Shown one piece after another: positions 11,818 to 23,551 of a stretch of 64,000 nt of DNA. Each line of letters starts with the position of its first letter. Within the stretch, counting starts at the first letter, position 1. The DNA is taken from positions 446,001-510,000 of the forward strand of contig WAEK01000020.1 of assembly GCA_011634665.1 (NCBI GenBank), given 5' to 3'. The notes under the pieces were generated by a model. The model worked only from the letters and a program-made list of their open reading frames with translations, did no database searches and had not been told where the DNA came from. Source of the stretch: Mortierella sp. BCC40632 (lineage: Eukaryota > Mortierellomycota > Mortierellomycetes > Mortierellales > Mortierellaceae). The position numbers were made by a program, and so were the translations under genes.

Positions 11818-13711
11818 CTAATTCGTCTTGAAGGTTGGTCTCGACTGCTGCTGGTTCTTAATGTGAGCCTGGACATCGGTCGGGTTAAGTTCGATATCTG
11901 CTCCAGGTATCTTGAAGTAGTCGTTTCCAGACATCACACCAAGTGCGGACTTGCGATCAAACAGAACAAGTCTAAATCACTATACCTTGGACATGCAAAA
12001 GCAAAAACTTTCAAAGAGCGAGAAAGTGTATTGAGTGTTATGAGAGTTAAGTCCGCATGGATGAAACCTCTGCAAAAAAAAAAGAGACAATTAGAGTCGC
12101 TCGAGGTGAGCACGAAATTCGGTATGTACAGAAAATGTTATCTCTTTTTCTTGGGTATGTATAGATCCGTTTAATCTAGGCCCCGGCAGACACTCCTGTG
12201 AGCTAACTCAGATTGTTAGAGAGATGTCCATCTGTGACATTGCTCAGTTTGAATGATTGCAGCAATACCATGTCCATTGCTTTAGTTTCGGCAAATGGTT
12301 TTGTATCTGGTACGCACCAGAAAACGCACGGCCACACTTGCCGAAGGAACTGTGACTGTAGATCAAATACGCCGAAGTTTGGGGAGGCAACTGTATAAAT
12401 ACTGGTCCAATGGTTGATCACGCTCAAAGATACTTCTGGATCAGAAAATCGATGATACGATTGAAACGAAAATACCTCTACCCCAGATGCATTTACTGTC
12501 ATTCACAAATTGGAGAAGTTATTGCTTTCTAAACAGACAGTCTGCCGAGTGGTAGAGCGAATGAAGAGGCTTCATCCGTGGCCATGAGTCGGCTCGTTAA
12601 TCCCGAAGTTTGGTCATTCATCTCAAGGTCGACGCTTGTGCTTCAGGAGGTTAATGAGCTACTGTCGCAGGCAGTTTGAAGACAAATCTTTTTTCAAAGC
12701 CTCCAATTCAACAGCACCTTCTTGTTGAGCTTCATCTTCGATGATGGACAATAGCTAGCACTTTGTGTCCCTTCCCCCCAGCAATAGTGTAAGAGCCCTT
12801 ACCATGGATACTCAGAGACGTTCTTTATCTGAGGAAAATCATTGAACAAAAAAAAAAAAAAAAAAAAAAAGCCATTTATTGTGGCGTGGCGAGTAGATGA
12901 TTTTGTATCTGACTGTTCTCAGCATGTAAGCCTGGACAGCGAAAGCAGTGCTGTGAGGGAAAGTCCCTTCAGATAAGTAAAGCGACTTTGGGGTTTCTCC
13001 TCTTTTGCGCAAATGCACTAGATGGAAGGATCCAGATATTCAAAGATGCAATTGACTAAACTGACCCTTATCCTTACCCTTAGACTCTTTTCTTTCTAAT
13101 GGAAAGGGATCGATAATAGCTAAAGCCTGTTGACGTCGCCTCATATAGACCAGTGTTGTTTAAATCAACTAAGCGAACAGGAAGAATTGCGGAATCATAT
13201 TGAAGGGCTTCAGAGCACCAATGATCTTGTTGAGGGTGACATACCTGATTGGGCCTCTCTCAAAGGGGACGCTAACCCAATTTAGCTGAGGAGGAGTCCA
13301 TATACTCGATGAATGCTGGGTTTTCAATCTCAAGTTGACCAAATTTCACCAAAGAAATTGAGGTGCTGCTGGAGAGTGATCTATCGAGAAAGGGTGACCT
13401 AAACCGAATCGATGGCGTCTCTAATGCCAATGACTGGTAAAGCACACACTAATTGAAAAAGAAAATTAATTTGTAATCCGGCGTTGACCCGAGCATCGCG
13501 TGGGATGCTTCAGATATGAAGACTGTTTATATTTGTTGGTAATCTTGGTAAAATATCCATTTCTGGGTGGAGTTGCGTACTCGATAAAAAATAAGCTCTT
13601 GGTAGCAGGGTCGTATTCAGCTTCAAAGACTTGGCGAGTGATTCCTTCTAAGTCAGGAGGCACATATCCTGGAAGACCCTTTGAAGGTTGATCCAAAGTC
13701 CCAGTCCACAT
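11818..13711 (-). pseudogene. Unrecognised, probably decayed multi-exon gene
   Basis: I do not recognise the family. Several minus-strand segments read like real protein but cannot be joined in one frame. One begins MWTGTLDQPSKGLPGYVPPD (13711 downwards). After an acceptor TTTTTCAATTAG near 13450 comes CVLYQSLALETPSIRFRSPF, continuing through VKFGQLEIENPAFIEYMDS to a TAG. The neighbouring frame then carries WVSVPFERGPIRYVTLNKII up to another TAG near 13160. A final exon starts after GTGATTTAG and ends SRPTFKTN with TAG at 11818-11820. Frame changes without splice signals point to decay, but a complex intact gene with small introns is not excluded. A short A22-type run lies at 12846-12869. The upstream limit is uncertain; coding-like sequence (SPFDFYYQLSILISDDRA) extends to about 13790. 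Confidence 0.35.
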
Positions 13712-14496
13712 GGGACAAAATGAGGAGAATAAAGCGCCCTATCGTCAGAAATCAGGATCGAAAGTTGATAGTAGAAATCAAAGGGGGAGCCTAAAGGTAA
13801 GAAGGATGCCGAGAAGGAAAGGCAGTAAGAATGAATAGAAAAACAGGGCACTCTCTTGCACAGCAAATTGGTAGAACATCTCAGGTCGTTCTAATTGGCA
13901 AAAGTGTCCAACGTTGAAGGCGTGTGGAGTAACCCCATTTGTTTTGGCCCGCCAAGATCAATCTCAGTGTTCTTTCCCCTTACTCTGACTACATTCTGGA
14001 TAGATAGTCGACAGTCACTTGATAGTTATGGGTGTGGAGTCAAAGCTGTAGGTACCTAGAAAAAGGAATAAAAAGAAAAAAGTTTCTTTAGCTCAATCGC
14101 CTGGTGCCTTTCTCTTTTCTCTTTATACAAAGGGGAGTCTTGAGAAAATGTAGAGTAACCCGCACAGCACGGGCTTGGGAGTAGCTCACATGTGCCTCTC
14201 TAGAAGAAGGGTCATAACAGTCTTAACAGTCTTCTGAGAAATGTTTTCCCTCAAAAGTCGACAGATGAGGAATAAGGTTTAAGTTGTCGCTAGTCGGGGT
14301 TATTTTTTGTCTGACCGTTCCAACATGGTGCCATTCCTTAGGCCAGCGCTTTTTCTAAAAGCAAAGTGCGAGCGCGGGAACCAGCTTCTCAGCAATGATA
14401 TTAACCAAAAAGAAAAAACCATAGTCCACAAGATACTGTGACAATGAAGATGATGAGTAGTGAGGATTGACCAGAGGGGTGAGTTCTAGAAGCAGG

Positions 14497-14573
14497 GCAA
14501 AGGCAGAGGTAAAGGCAGAGGCAAAGACAGAGGCAAAGGCAGAGCAAAGGCAGAGCAAAGTCAGAGCAAAGGC
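14497..14573. repeat. Minisatellite of AGGCAGAGGCAA-like 12-mers
   Basis: About six imperfect copies of a purine-rich unit (AGGCAGAGGCAA, varying to AAGACAGAGGCA and AGAGCAA) lie head to tail. They create an accidental Ala/Leu/Phe-rich frame on the minus strand. The rest of 13712-14829 is otherwise empty apart from the TATA box below. Confidence 0.6.
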
Positions 14574-14736
14574 AACGGCCTTTCGAGACAAAGGGGATGT
14601 GAGCCCTGGGCGAATACAAGCCGACAAAGCATTAGGCACGAGCGCACTTTGGCTTCCATTGCGGTGTTCTTTTTAGTCCATCTACTTTCGACCCTTCCTG
14701 TTCGGCTAAACGACTAGTGTGACACAGGGCAGCGAA

Positions 14737-14744
14737 TATAAATA
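14737..14744 (+). promoter_or_regulatory. TATA box of the stomatin-family gene
   Basis: TATAAATA lies 86-93 bases upstream of the ATG at 14830, a typical distance for a short 5' leader. Confidence 0.6.
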
Positions 14745-14829
14745 TGCGCCTCACCCGGGCGCTGTCACCGCCACAACCATCTCGTTAGCCAAAAATCAGT
14801 TCTCCCACCTTCTCTGCCTCCTACCTTGA

Positions 14830-16257
14830 ATGACCAACCCTCGCCAACACGAAATCCAAATGGAATCAATGAATACACGCGCCGCTGTCACCCAGCAACC
14901 TGCTGCCTCAACAGGAATGCAACAGTCCTTCGCCCAAGGTACTGCCGGCTTTTTGCTCACCCATTTGTCCTACCCCCATGGAATTCGCTGACAACGGCCA
15001 ACCATCTCATTTCCCCCATCATGCAACCGAGAACAAAGTGTCATACATCCCCTAACCCTAAAAGCTTCCAACGATACTTTTCCCATCGCACCTCGACTTT
15101 CTTGCAATAGAGTTCTCGCCTGATGACGAGAACCACGGTATTTACGGCGCTGTCATGAACACTGCTGGAAATATCATTGGTGCCCTTGGCTCAATTCCTT
15201 GCATCGTCTGCTGCCCTAATCCATACAAGGTAGACTACCGAGAACACCACACCAGATGCTCAGCTGCTTTTTTCTGCTCTCTTTGAGCTCCCCACCCCGG
15301 CACGGCGATGAGTGTAAGCATTTCTAATTCTGGTCATTATTGTTTACCCTATCTGTTACCTAGACTGTGTCCCAGGGCAATGTTGGTTTGATCACTCGCT
15401 TTGGCAAGTTTTACAAGATTGTCGGTAAGTGACCACTGATTATCCATTTCCAAAGGACACAACAGGCGGCGAAATGATTCTCACCTCAATTTCTGATGCC
15501 TTTATAGACCCTGGATTGACCAAGATTAACCCCGTCACTGAGAAGTTGATCAAAGTGGACATTAAGATCCAGATTGCAGACATTCCTCAGCAAGTCATTA
15601 TGACCAAGGATAATGTCAACGTTCAAATCGACTCGGTCCTCTACTGGCACGTTGTGAATCCCTCGCTCTCTGTCTTCGGTGTCAGCAACGTCGCTGCTGC
15701 CTTGATCGAAAGGTATTGTTGTCTTCACTTTTCATACTCGTCTTAGCATGCGGACCAAACCTACATTACATTTATGGACAATGGACTAATATGTAGCTTT
15801 GCTCATAACCAACTATAGAACCCAGACTACACTTCGTCACATCTTGGGTACTCGTGTCCTCCAGGAGTTGATTGAGAACCGAGAGGCTATTGGCGAAGAG
15901 ATCCAGGAGGTCATTGATGGTCCTGCGCGTGTTTGGGGTGCCAAGGTTGAGTCAGTGTTGATCAAGGATATCACTTTCTCCAAGGAACTTCAGGAATCCC
16001 TTTCATCTGCTGCTCAGGCCAAGCGTATGGCTGAGTCTAAGGTGATTTCGGCCCAGGCTGAGGTTGATAGTGCCAAGCTCATGAGAGCTGCAGCCGATAT
16101 TCTCAACACCCCTGCAGCCATGCAAATCCGATACCTTGAGACCATGACCAACATGTCCAAGGGTAACAACACACGAGTGATCTTTATGCCCACCAACCAG
16201 AACGCCAACGAGATGTTCCAGGCGAACCAATGGGAGCAGCTTAGCAAGTCGACATAA
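14830..16257 (+). CDS. Stomatin/band-7 (SPFH domain) membrane protein
   Basis: Model: join(14830..14938, 15111..15229, 15364..15424, 15508..15712, 15819..16257), 310 aa, with phases consistent. A polar N-terminus (about 36 aa, Gln-rich) precedes the segment SIPCIVCCPNPYK. In stomatins this region is a re-entrant membrane hairpin with palmitoylated cysteines. The SPFH core follows: SQGNVGLITRFGKFYKIVDP, MTKDNVNVQIDSVLYW, TLRHILGTRVLQELIENRE, WGAKVESVLIKDI. Then comes the AQAKRMAESKVISAQAE helix and the oligomerisation region with LNTPAAMQIRYLE. Stomatins scaffold membrane microdomains and tune channels and transporters. The gene sits between two monocarboxylate-type transporter genes on the opposite strand, but no link can be shown. 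The final exon carries more than half of the protein. Confidence 0.95.
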
Positions 16258-16510
16258 AGCCTCATTTTTTTGAAAAAAAAAAATGGCGCTGGGACACTTT
16301 CGAAAGGCCCATTTCCCTCCTTTCAGTTCTATTGTCGTTCCTTTCCTCCAAAGTCACTGCTGACTCTTCATCCAGTGTATATACTTTTAAGCCATTTTTC
16401 GCAGCCTGTAGGCCCCATACCACTTGATATTTAGCACCATGCCTGTAATCTTTTCCCCTTCCCTTGGATAATTAAAGAAAATGATTTTATTACAACCACC
16501 TATGGTACAG

Positions 16511-16541
<31 letters not shown>

Positions 16542-16887
16542 TTCTCATTTCCTTTTTCTTTTTCTAATAGGATACTAAAACAAACAACAATAAAAAAATG
16601 CAAATAAAGGGGATGTGATATCTAGATGTAGAATGACTACATGCTAGATAAAGGGATATTCAGAAGCCGTCTGCACGAACCCTGGAGATAGGAAGTCCGT
16701 GATGACTGCTTCTTACTTTGTGAACGAACGCTCTTGAGAGGTTCCATGGTAAAAATAATACTAACGTACTGAAGACGCAAATAGAGTTACATGGTATGAC
16801 TTGATGCTCCTTAATCTCCAACATCACGGTTTTGAATGTGTTGGCAGTCCTCCTCTTTTTCTTTTTGGACAAATAGGCCTTCTTTCT
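16258..16887. other. 3' flank with (CT)n microsatellite
   Basis: About 630 bases separate two convergent genes. A (CT)n tract of roughly 14 units lies at 16512-16540, with AATAAAG/AATAAAA-like signals near 16470-16610. No gene was seen. Confidence 0.6.
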
Positions 16888-18330
16888 CTAAACCCTGGCA
16901 AGCATGTTCTTATTGGTAACATACTTCAATATGAACAGAATGACAGTACCAATACCCATGACTGCACCAGACCAGATGATGATACCAAGATAGTTGGTTC
17001 CATGTCCAATCGAGTCCAAGATAGCACCTGAGGTTGGTGAACCAATAACAGAACCAATGGCCATTCCAGCGTAGATGATGCCAGTAACTGTCGCAAGTCG
17101 ATCCAATCCTACATTTCGGAATAGTGTATTAGTTGATCACAGCAAGGAGGCAGGAGAAAGAAAGAAAAGAGTCAGGAACAGTACTTTCATACACCCAGAG
17201 TTGATAAGCCTAGGGGAGTCTATCGTCTGGGACGGATAGGGAGGAGAGGGGGTTTTACGTACCACAAATAGCCGCTGATACAGAGACGGTTGACGACAGA
17301 TATGCTCCACAGCACAGACCGTACATGATCGAGAAGAGGAACATGACGGCAACCGTCTTGGCAAAGGTCCAGATCAAGAGCAATGTCAAGGTTGCAGCAA
17401 ACGTCGAGATGAAAAGAGCATTGATGCACCCAATCCGATCCGAGACAAAGCCCATGACAATTCGTCCGACAGCCGAAAAACCATTCATAAGACCAACCAT
17501 CAAGGCAGCTTTCGAGTCGTCAACCTTGTGTTGGATGGCATAGTCTAGAGTTCAGGTGGCAAGAGGTGGATTGATTAGGTTATGTTAGTTTCAATAGAGA
17601 AGCAACCAAGCAGTGAATGACATTCCCCTTAGTTAAAATCAAGACTGACTTACCCTTCATAAAGTAGAATGGAGTAAAATATCCACTGACAACAAAGATA
17701 CCAGCGATAAAAAGCAATAAGAAACGCTTCTCCTTCAAGATGGAAAAATCGACAAATTTCCTCTTCTTGCCAGGGATCTCTCCCTTTCGGTATCCAAATT
17801 CTTGGATTCGTTTAGCACGTTCTCGTCCAGATTCAAATCTTGTCCGGAATAACATACAAGTGGGCAACAGCACAACTGCATGGGTAATTGCGACCGCAAT
17901 CAACGTCCATCGAAGACCCTTCTTGTCCAAGAGATTACTGATGATAGGACTCATCCATAGTCCACCGATACCACCACCACTGATGGCGATGCCCGTGACT
18001 AGACCACGGTTTCGACGGAACCATTGCGAGGGCAAGCTGAGGGATGAGAAGTAGGTCAAGGAGGCACTCATACCGTAGAGTAGACCTTGTGTAAGATACA
18101 TTTGCCAGACCTCGGTTGAGTAGGCAGCTGCGACCAAAGACAAGGTCATGATCACGACTCCAATCAGGGCCACTTGGCGATGGCCATAGTACTCGCAAAG
18201 TGAGCCTGCGAACGGGCCCGAAATATCCAAGGCCATGACTGTGATCGAGCCAATCCAAGCCAGTTGGAAGGTGGATGCACGTCCATTGAATGTTTCTCGG
18301 AGGTAGTACGACTAAACAGGAGGAACAGGA

Positions 18331-18363
<33 letters not shown>

Positions 18364-18715
18364 AGGGACAAAAAAAAATTCGGGTGAGTTTTTTTTCTTG
18401 CAGATGCATCTTTTTTTTTTTTTTTTTTTTTGTTGCTTCTGTTGTGTTGTCGGACATTAACTGGGTGGATTCATAAAGAATTTGTGGGCGTATGCGTGGT
18501 CTATGAGGACTCGTAAACCTAAACCCCATGCCGATCTTTGCTCCGACTAGCCACATCATCCACAAAAGAGAGGAGGCAAAAGCCAAGTGCGTTGTAGGTT
18601 GGTAGAAACAGAGGTGCAGGCGAAGGTGTAGGCACAGGTTCCAGTGTGCATCAGAAGAATCCATCAGACGACACCCAAAGTTGGAACAGGTTTTGATCCA
18701 ATCAATCAAGAAGGG

Positions 18716-18774
<59 letters not shown>

Positions 18775-20044
18775 GGGAGAGAGGTCCAAGTTCGAACAGG
18801 GAAGTAGAGGTGTTCCTTCGTTGGGTAGCGGAGGGGCTGTGGCTCAGTGAGAAGGAGGGTGGATTCGGGGCGGGGAAAGAAATAGCCCGATAAGCTTTCC
18901 CACGCAGTGTATGTATACAGAACAGGACTGAAAAAAAAAAAAAAAAAAAAAAGTGGGAAGGTTATGGTGAACAGAGTTTGTTTTGGTTTGTGTGTGCGTG
19001 AGTGAGTGTATCTGTGTGAGTATCAGTAGTGTATTTCTTGCTGGGTGGGAAGTGACAAAAGGGCGGTTAAGAGTCATCGAACAATGCGCACCAAAAGGAG
19101 AAATCTACCCTTGGACCTCGTTGGACCCAATGGAGGCGATTTTTAACCACCAACAGCTGTTTATGGTTGTGGTTGCAGCAGGGTGATTGTTTTTTTTTTC
19201 TTTTGTTCCCCAGCTCCATTTGCCATGTGTAGGGGAGAAGAGAGTTGAGGGGGGGGGGGAGATGGGGAAGTTGATGTCAAGAGTGGCGTGAGAGTAAAAG
19301 TGAAAGGGTGGGTGGACGATGATCGGATCCGATGAAAGATGGTATTTAAAAAGCAACAGGAGAAATGCCTGGTCAATGAAGGAACAGAGCTGGAAAGAGA
19401 AAAGGGGAGAGGAAGTGTGGGTGTGTGGGTGACGATTAATGTGAGAGGGTGTGTGCGAGAGAGGATGCAGGCAAAAGGGGATGTAAATAGAGTGGGATGT
19501 GCGTGCATGTCAGGAGATGTATCCCTTTTGGACGATGGAGCTTGATTGTGAGCAAGACTGACAGACAAGAGTCACCGGCTAAACGATGAATCTGTTCTGT
19601 TGTAGAATTTTGTGCAGTTGTGTGGAAAGGGAGACAGGGGTAAAGGGGCAGAAGAAGGGACAGTGGATGAAGGATTACACGGCATACGCTTCTCAGGAGA
19701 AGGAGGGAAGGAGGGAGGAAAAACAAAACAAAACAAAGCCATACCTGGTATAATCCATAGATGTTGCAGGTACCCATTGGGATCATCTGCGAAACGAAAG
19801 CTGCAATAACAACAACCCAACCATAGATCGGTCCGTCGACAAGTTCCTCTTGCGGCTCGGCAGCGGTAGGGACGGCTTCGCCGCCTTCGAGGTCCGCTTC
19901 CTTTTCTTCCTTTGAAGCACCAGCCGTAGGTGAGCCAGAGATGGTCAACTCTGAATCTCTATGGAAGAGTGCGCCAGCCAGGGCAGGATCCTTTTCGGCC
20001 AGCTGCTCCTGCTTGATAGTAGAGGAATGGATCTGATCTGTCAT
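16888..20044 (-). CDS. MFS transporter, monocarboxylate-transporter type, copy 2
   Basis: Model: complement(join(16888..17108, 17263..17544, 17654..18311, 19745..20044)), 486 aa, with phases consistent. The acidic N-terminal tail (about 75 aa) is followed by YGWVVVIAAFVSQ, WIGSITVMALDI, LPSQWFRRNRGLVTG, GGGIGGLWMSPI, a short basic central loop (RKGEIPGKKRKFVDFSILKE), then GLMNGFSAVGRIVMGFVSD and SPTSGAILD. It matches copy 1 along its length and shares intron positions after YQ, before the second bundle (FYFMK/DY) and at CG/LDR. Its first intron is unusually long (1,433 nt) and holds (GA)n, poly(A) and poly(T) tracts. The substrate is unknown. The start is chosen as the ATG just before TDQIHSS. 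Confidence 0.92.
18719..18781. repeat. (GA)n microsatellite in the long MFS intron
   Basis: A nearly pure GA tract with two GG interruptions at its 3' side. Poly(A) (about 18338-18361) and poly(T) (about 18410-18431) runs lie nearby in the same intron. Confidence 0.85.
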
Positions 20045-21509
20045 GATTGACAAATAAAGAAGAAAAAAAAAATGCGACGAGGCTAAATGCAACAGAACAA
20101 CTCCGTGGGCGACGATGGCGACAAAGCCGGGTTGGTCACACAAGTAGTTTGATATTCGACGATGCACAGGGACCCTTCTTCAGGCGCGTCGTGGTCAGCA
20201 ATGAGCAAAAGCGACCCGAAAGCGAGCTTGACAGGGATCCAATAAAGAACAGTGGGCAGAGCAATTAAAGCCTTGCAGAGATAGGGATTGGGAGGAAGTC
20301 TATGGAGGATGGAGGACGGAAGGTGGAAAGGAGAGTAGAGGATTGAAAGGTGTGATAAAAATGACAGATTGAATGAAGTGAGATGAAAAGAAAGAAAAGA
20401 GAGAGGAGTGGAGAAAAGAGGGAAAAAAAGGAAGAGAGAAGGCCGAAAGCCGTGGTTTAAATATTTAGTCTCAGGCAACTCAACCTTGATGACAAGTCCT
20501 CAAATGACATGGTCCGCAGTTGCCCATTTGAGTCGTACACCTGTCCGTGTGGACGTTGGCTTTGCTGAGGTTCCAACCTTTTCGTTTCTTGCTTGGATGC
20601 CTGTTTGGGAAACTATCTCTCCCTCCCTCCCCTCCTCCAAGCACAGCTTCTGCTACTGAGTCCGTGTTGGACTGTCACGGCTCCTGTTCGGTGACATGTC
20701 CTCAGTCTTCACTAGCAACTTATCACTGTAGATCTTTATTTCTAATCATCCCGCATGCGTGTAACCCTCAAGGCCCTTCTATCCCTCTTGGGTCACTAGT
20801 TCTGTTGAGCGTGCAACATTCTCACATCCTCTTCACTTGTCCTTTCGCCTTTCTCCGGCCCCAGTGGCTCCAATGTAACGGACAGTGAAGTCAAATGTCC
20901 GGTGGGTAAATAGGTTGCTTAATCAGCACTTCAAGTACCTCCAAGAAGTGACAAGGCAAACTTTACTTTCATCGCCTCCGTTCATGGACCTATAGGACCA
21001 GGGTCAGCAACATGGGCGTTTCTGTGGTCGAGCTGTCGGGCGTGTGTTGAACCAATGCGTTGAGATAGGAGTGCAGGGCGAGAGGGCCCGAGGGCTTGGT
21101 TTCGAGCCCGGTCAGTAAAAGCCTATGTCGAACAGGCACAAGAGCGCGCTCTGTACCGAAAATGACCAGAACGAAGAGACCCTGGAAAGCCCTCAGCATG
21201 GTTGGTTCGAACCACATCTACTCCTCAATTAAATGTAACATCCATCTACTGTCATTCAGTTTGGTCCACAGATTGTGTGCTTTTTCTAATATGAGGGTGG
21301 TTGGGTGGGTGGGGTCTGCAAACAGTCCTTGTGTTGTATCTCGCGATTCAATACCAAGTCAAAGGCTACGCCCTTGTCCCACATGGTCTATAGTAAACCA
21401 AGGCTGGTACGGAGAGAAGTCTAGATGTCTGGAGGACGCGACTTGTCTATACAAACCTTTTGATATGTCTACAGTTCTCCCTCGCACTAAGCGTGGAGGC
21501 TACGCTTAT

Positions 21510-21585
<76 letters not shown>

Positions 21586-21757
21586 GCAGTTTCTTGAGAC
21601 ACATCCAAAAGACTGACTGGTGGTTTGAGAGAACAGGGATGAACGACAGTCACCAAACCCTCTTTTTCTTTTTCTTTTTTACTTTTTCCCCCTCTCCTTT
21701 CTTTCATCTCTCCTGAGGTCGGATTCTGCTTGTCCATCCTCTTCGATCCTTTGCAGA
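20045..21757. other. Divergent intergenic region between MFS copy 2 and dUTPase
   Basis: The region contains an A/G-rich leader region upstream of the MFS gene (20300-20440), an AT-rich motif AAATATTTA near 20458, and a (GA)n tract of about 36 units at 21512-21583. A pyrimidine-rich stretch (21660-21700) directly precedes the dUTPase start. No gene was recognised. Confidence 0.5.
21512..21583. repeat. (GA)n microsatellite, about 36 units
   Basis: An uninterrupted GA dinucleotide tract about 175 bases upstream of the dUTPase ATG. It could affect promoter structure. Confidence 0.9.
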
Positions 21758-22631
21758 ATGGGTTCAATCAACAGCGAGAAACGCACTCTTGACATCGAAT
21801 CACAGCCAACGGCCAAGCGTCATCAGACCGAGGACATTCAGACCACTTTGACCCATTCTTGCACCCCCGACATCATGCTTGGACCCTTGCTTGTCAAGAA
21901 GCTCTCAGAAAAGGCTCGTCTCCCTACTCGAGGCAGCAAGTATGCCGCTGGCTTTGACCTCTACAGGTAAGATGACCATCCATTTCTGTTTTCATCGCAA
22001 AGGTTTGAATCTCAATGTCAGATCTGTTCCACATGCTTAAAGATGCACCACTAATCGATCCACTGCCGCCATTAGCTCCAAGAAGATGATGATTCCCGCG
22101 CAGTCTCAAGGACTTGTACCAACAGACATTTCTATCAAGGTTCCTGAGGGCACTTATGGCCGTGTGGCACCTCGTAGCGGACTTGCTGTGAGACACTTTA
22201 TCGATGTGGGCGCAGGTGTTGTCGATTATGATTATAGAGTAAGGATCACTGCCATTAGGAGACTCTAGCCCATTCTGTTGCTTTTACTCATTAGGATAGC
22301 CGACTCGCTAACACAATCAATGTATTGCGCTTTCGGTTAACAGGGACCATTAGGGATTGTCGTCTTCAACTTTGGAAAGAATGATTTTCATATTGACGAA
22401 GGAGATCGTATTGCCCAGCTGGTTCTTGAGAAGATCCATCTTTGTGATGCTGTTGAAGTAGAGGCAAGTCACAACTCTGGCACTCAAAAAGCAACAAGAA
22501 ATACGTTCGACATGTATCCATTCGACACATACTGACTAGGCCCCTTGCTTCGTTCTGTCTAATAGGAACTGGATGAGACGGAGCGCGGATCAGGAGGATT
22601 TGGTAGCACAGGGATCAAGACCTCTTCATAG
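21758..22631 (+). CDS. DUT1: dUTP diphosphatase (dUTPase)
   Basis: Model: join(21758..21966, 22076..22238, 22344..22463, 22566..22631), 185 aa. The enzyme hydrolyses dUTP to dUMP and pyrophosphate, keeping uracil out of DNA and feeding dTMP synthesis. It acts as a trimer in nucleus and/or mitochondria. All five motifs are present: AGFDLYS (I), PRSGLAV (II), [11 protein letters not shown] with the catalytic Asp region (III), [12 protein letters not shown] (IV) and the C-terminal P-loop-like [10 protein letters not shown] (V). A 40-residue polar N-terminus with a KR-rich stretch precedes the core. The third intron starts with GCAAGT rather than GT; this choice keeps motif spacing equal to other dUTPases. 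The gene is convergent with the PPxY membrane protein, with 110 bases between stops. Confidence 0.97.
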
Positions 22632-22741
22632 TTTTCAACCCTACAAGAATCCTCTTTGCCACCATTTTATTTTCTTTTTAGGCTCACTGAACCCAAAGCG
22701 AGCTCACATGACTAGCTACCAATATACAACACACTTTTTTT

Positions 22742-23551
22742 TTATGAGGCTCCTGGACGGGTATTGTTTGTCTGAAGAGTTTCCTCGTAGGTAGGAGGTT
22801 TGCCAGAGTCCGCCACGAATGGGGGAGGACTCACGTCTTGATTATAGGATGGCGCAACAAAGGACGTAGTCCTTGTCAAAGGGGTTCCATCCAACTCGTA
22901 CCGATACGGATAATGGTATCTCTGTAATTCACCAGCCGCCTCATATGCCCGCAATCTACCAGCTAGTGTCATCTCATTCGTAGAGACAGCTGTTGTGGGA
23001 TTATGAAGATTTGCTCGAACGGCGGCGGCTTCCTCGAGGATACGACGGCGGTTCTCGACGACAGCACGGTGTTGACGACTGACATGAATACAGCGGAAGA
23101 ACACGGCTAGGAAACAGATACCCGCTAGGCTTGCCAGGATCAGTTGAACTGCTAGACTGGAGAGAGGATTTTGTCCTTGAGGCTTTGGCGTGGCCGTGGC
23201 TGTTGTTGACACTGTTGTTGTTGCGTCAGTGACAGTAAGAGCAATCGAAGCGACCGACGATGAGTCTGGAGACACATTGATGTACATTGCTGAGGAGGCT
23301 GTCGGGGCTATGAGAGACTCGGAACCCTGGAGCTGTCGTCTTTGAGCATTCTGACCATGCAGACTGGCAAAAGTCGGGTGTATGTTAATTATGTCTTCTC
23401 TTGGACTATTCGAGTCCAAAGTTGCAGCGCCTTCTTTCTTCTTGATGAGACCAGCGTCTTTCTGGAAGACCTCGGTCATGAGCTGAGGATCCGTATTTCC
23501 CCTGAGTTTCCGCTTTCCTCTTTGGAGATGGTTGCTGGGAACTGGACTCAT
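22742..23551 (-). CDS. Single-pass membrane protein with cytoplasmic PPxY motif
   Basis: One uninterrupted frame of 269 codons. A Ser/Thr-rich, likely luminal or extracellular part (about 80-150) leads to one membrane helix (LILASLAGICFLAVFFRCIH, about 159-178). A basic cytoplasmic stretch with an RRRILEEAAAVRA helix follows, then a Pro-rich tail with SPPPF and PPTY (252-255). PPxY motifs bind WW domains of NEDD4/Rsp5 ubiquitin ligases. A role as Rsp5 adaptor or cargo is an inference from this architecture only. A TATAAATT sequence lies immediately upstream of the first ATG, so translation might instead start at Met25 (23479), which would remove only a basic leader. The family is not recognised by name. 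Confidence 0.75.
   Translation of the reverse strand: MSPVPSNHLQRGKRKLRGNTDPQLMTEVFQKDAGLIKKKEGAATLDSNSPREDIINIHPTFASLHGQNAQRRQLQGSESLIAPTASSAMYINVSPDSSSVASIALTVTDATTTVSTTATATPKPQGQNPLSSLAVQLILASLAGICFLAVFFRCIHVSRQHRAVVENRRRILEEAAAVRANLHNPTTAVSTNEMTLAGRLRAYEAAGELQRYHYPYRYELDGTPLTRTTSFVAPSYNQDVSPPPFVADSGKPPTYEETLQTNNTRPGAS

Noticed and set aside
21100..21240. GGTTCGAACC, resembling a tRNA T-loop
   Set aside because: No matching acceptor stem, D-loop box or anticodon arm could be found at the right distance on either strand.
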